Source of the DNA: Leptolyngbya sp. SIO1E4
GTDB lineage: Bacteria > Cyanobacteriota > Cyanobacteriia > Phormidesmidales > Phormidesmidaceae
Length of the DNA: 64,000 bases
Direction: 5' to 3'
Assembly: GCA_010672825.2 (NCBI GenBank)
Contig: JAAHFU020000002.1
Location: 508,001-572,000 of the forward strand
The notes under the pieces were generated by a model. The model ran no database searches, was not told the DNA's origin, and worked only from the letters and a program-made list of their open reading frames with translations. Below are positions 63,905-64,000 of this stretch, in pieces; within the stretch, counting starts at the first letter, position 1; every line of letters begins with the position of its first letter. Both the position numbers and the translations under genes were made by a program.

Positions 63905-64000
63905 TCATTCCTCTAAATATCCGAGAGACGCTAGCATCTCTCTAGCTTCCTTGTAGACAAAGTGCAAATCTTCTTCTGAGAGTTCTTTGCGCCATTGCCC
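63905..64000 (-). CDS. Sulfotransferase C-terminus (partial at window edge)
   Basis: The minus-strand frame entering from the right edge encodes 31 residues ending at TGA 63907-63905, including WRKELSEEDLHFVYKEAREM and LASLGYLEE. WRxxLsxed...e...Lx.LGY is the usual end of Sulfotransfer_3-type proteins. It would be a third sulfotransferase in the locus. The rest lies outside the window. Confidence 0.7.
   Translation of the reverse strand, partial: GQWRKELSEEDLHFVYKEAREMLASLGYLEE

Overview
The window is cyanobacterial chromosome, probably from a nitrogen-fixing filamentous or mat-forming lineage of the Leptolyngbya type; that placement is inferred. The support is a cyanobacterial-style nif cluster (hesA, hesB, fdxH), NDH-1 genes in the order ndhA-ndhI-ndhG-ndhE, abundant HIP1 octamers (GCGATCGC), and spacers filled with heptamer and octamer short tandem repeats. 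I saw no tRNA, rRNA, CRISPR array or intact insertion sequence.

Region 1 (1 to about 15.3 kb, all +) is the downstream part of a molybdenum nitrogenase cluster: the 3' end of nifD, nifK, nifZ, a Mo-dependent nitrogenase C-terminus-like gene, a fused nifE-nifN gene, nifX, a DUF269 gene, a CCE_0567-type small gene, nifW, hesA, a small membrane protein gene, hesB, fdxH, a flavodoxin, a CBS-pair protein, a methyltransferase, a cysteine synthase, an ArsC-like nitrogenase-associated protein and three small unknown genes. Together they supply the MoFe protein, the NifEN scaffold for FeMo-co, Fe-S assembly factors, cysteine and two electron carriers. The fused nifEN gene has a linker made of the same heptad repeat that fills the following spacer, and a Tyr/Pro/Cys repeat insert in its NifN half.

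Region 2 (15.3 to 26.6 kb) is accessory. It has secreted proteins (a YbjN-like protein and a DM13 protein), a response regulator-histidine kinase, a bicupin, a TetR repressor with an SDR gene and matching operators, a MazEF pair, and an 1150-residue LRR-Roc-COR protein with 18 almost identical 69-bp leucine-rich repeats and a C-terminal effector-associated-like domain. Its spacers carry several dispersed repeat families. The LRR-ROCO gene is the best candidate here for an under-described signalling or conflict system.

Region 3 (26.6 to 42.5 kb) is mainly housekeeping: NAD kinase, ndhE/G/I/A, citrate synthase, SixA, a DHH phosphoesterase, an HNH protein, a haem-binding DUF3365-HAMP protein, glutaminase, GlgX, an aldo/keto reductase, and an alkaline-phosphatase-superfamily protein with an altered metal motif.

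Region 4 (42.9 to 64.0 kb, all -) is an exopolysaccharide locus. It holds a WbaP-like initiating sugar transferase, a beta-helix/LamG surface protein, a WecG/TagA transferase, about eight further glycosyltransferases including two exostosin-like ones, a pyruvyl transferase, two tandem Wzy-like polymerases, and two complete plus one partial sulfotransferase. The expected product is a sulfated, possibly pyruvylated polysaccharide. No flippase or Wza/Wzc exporter lies inside the window.
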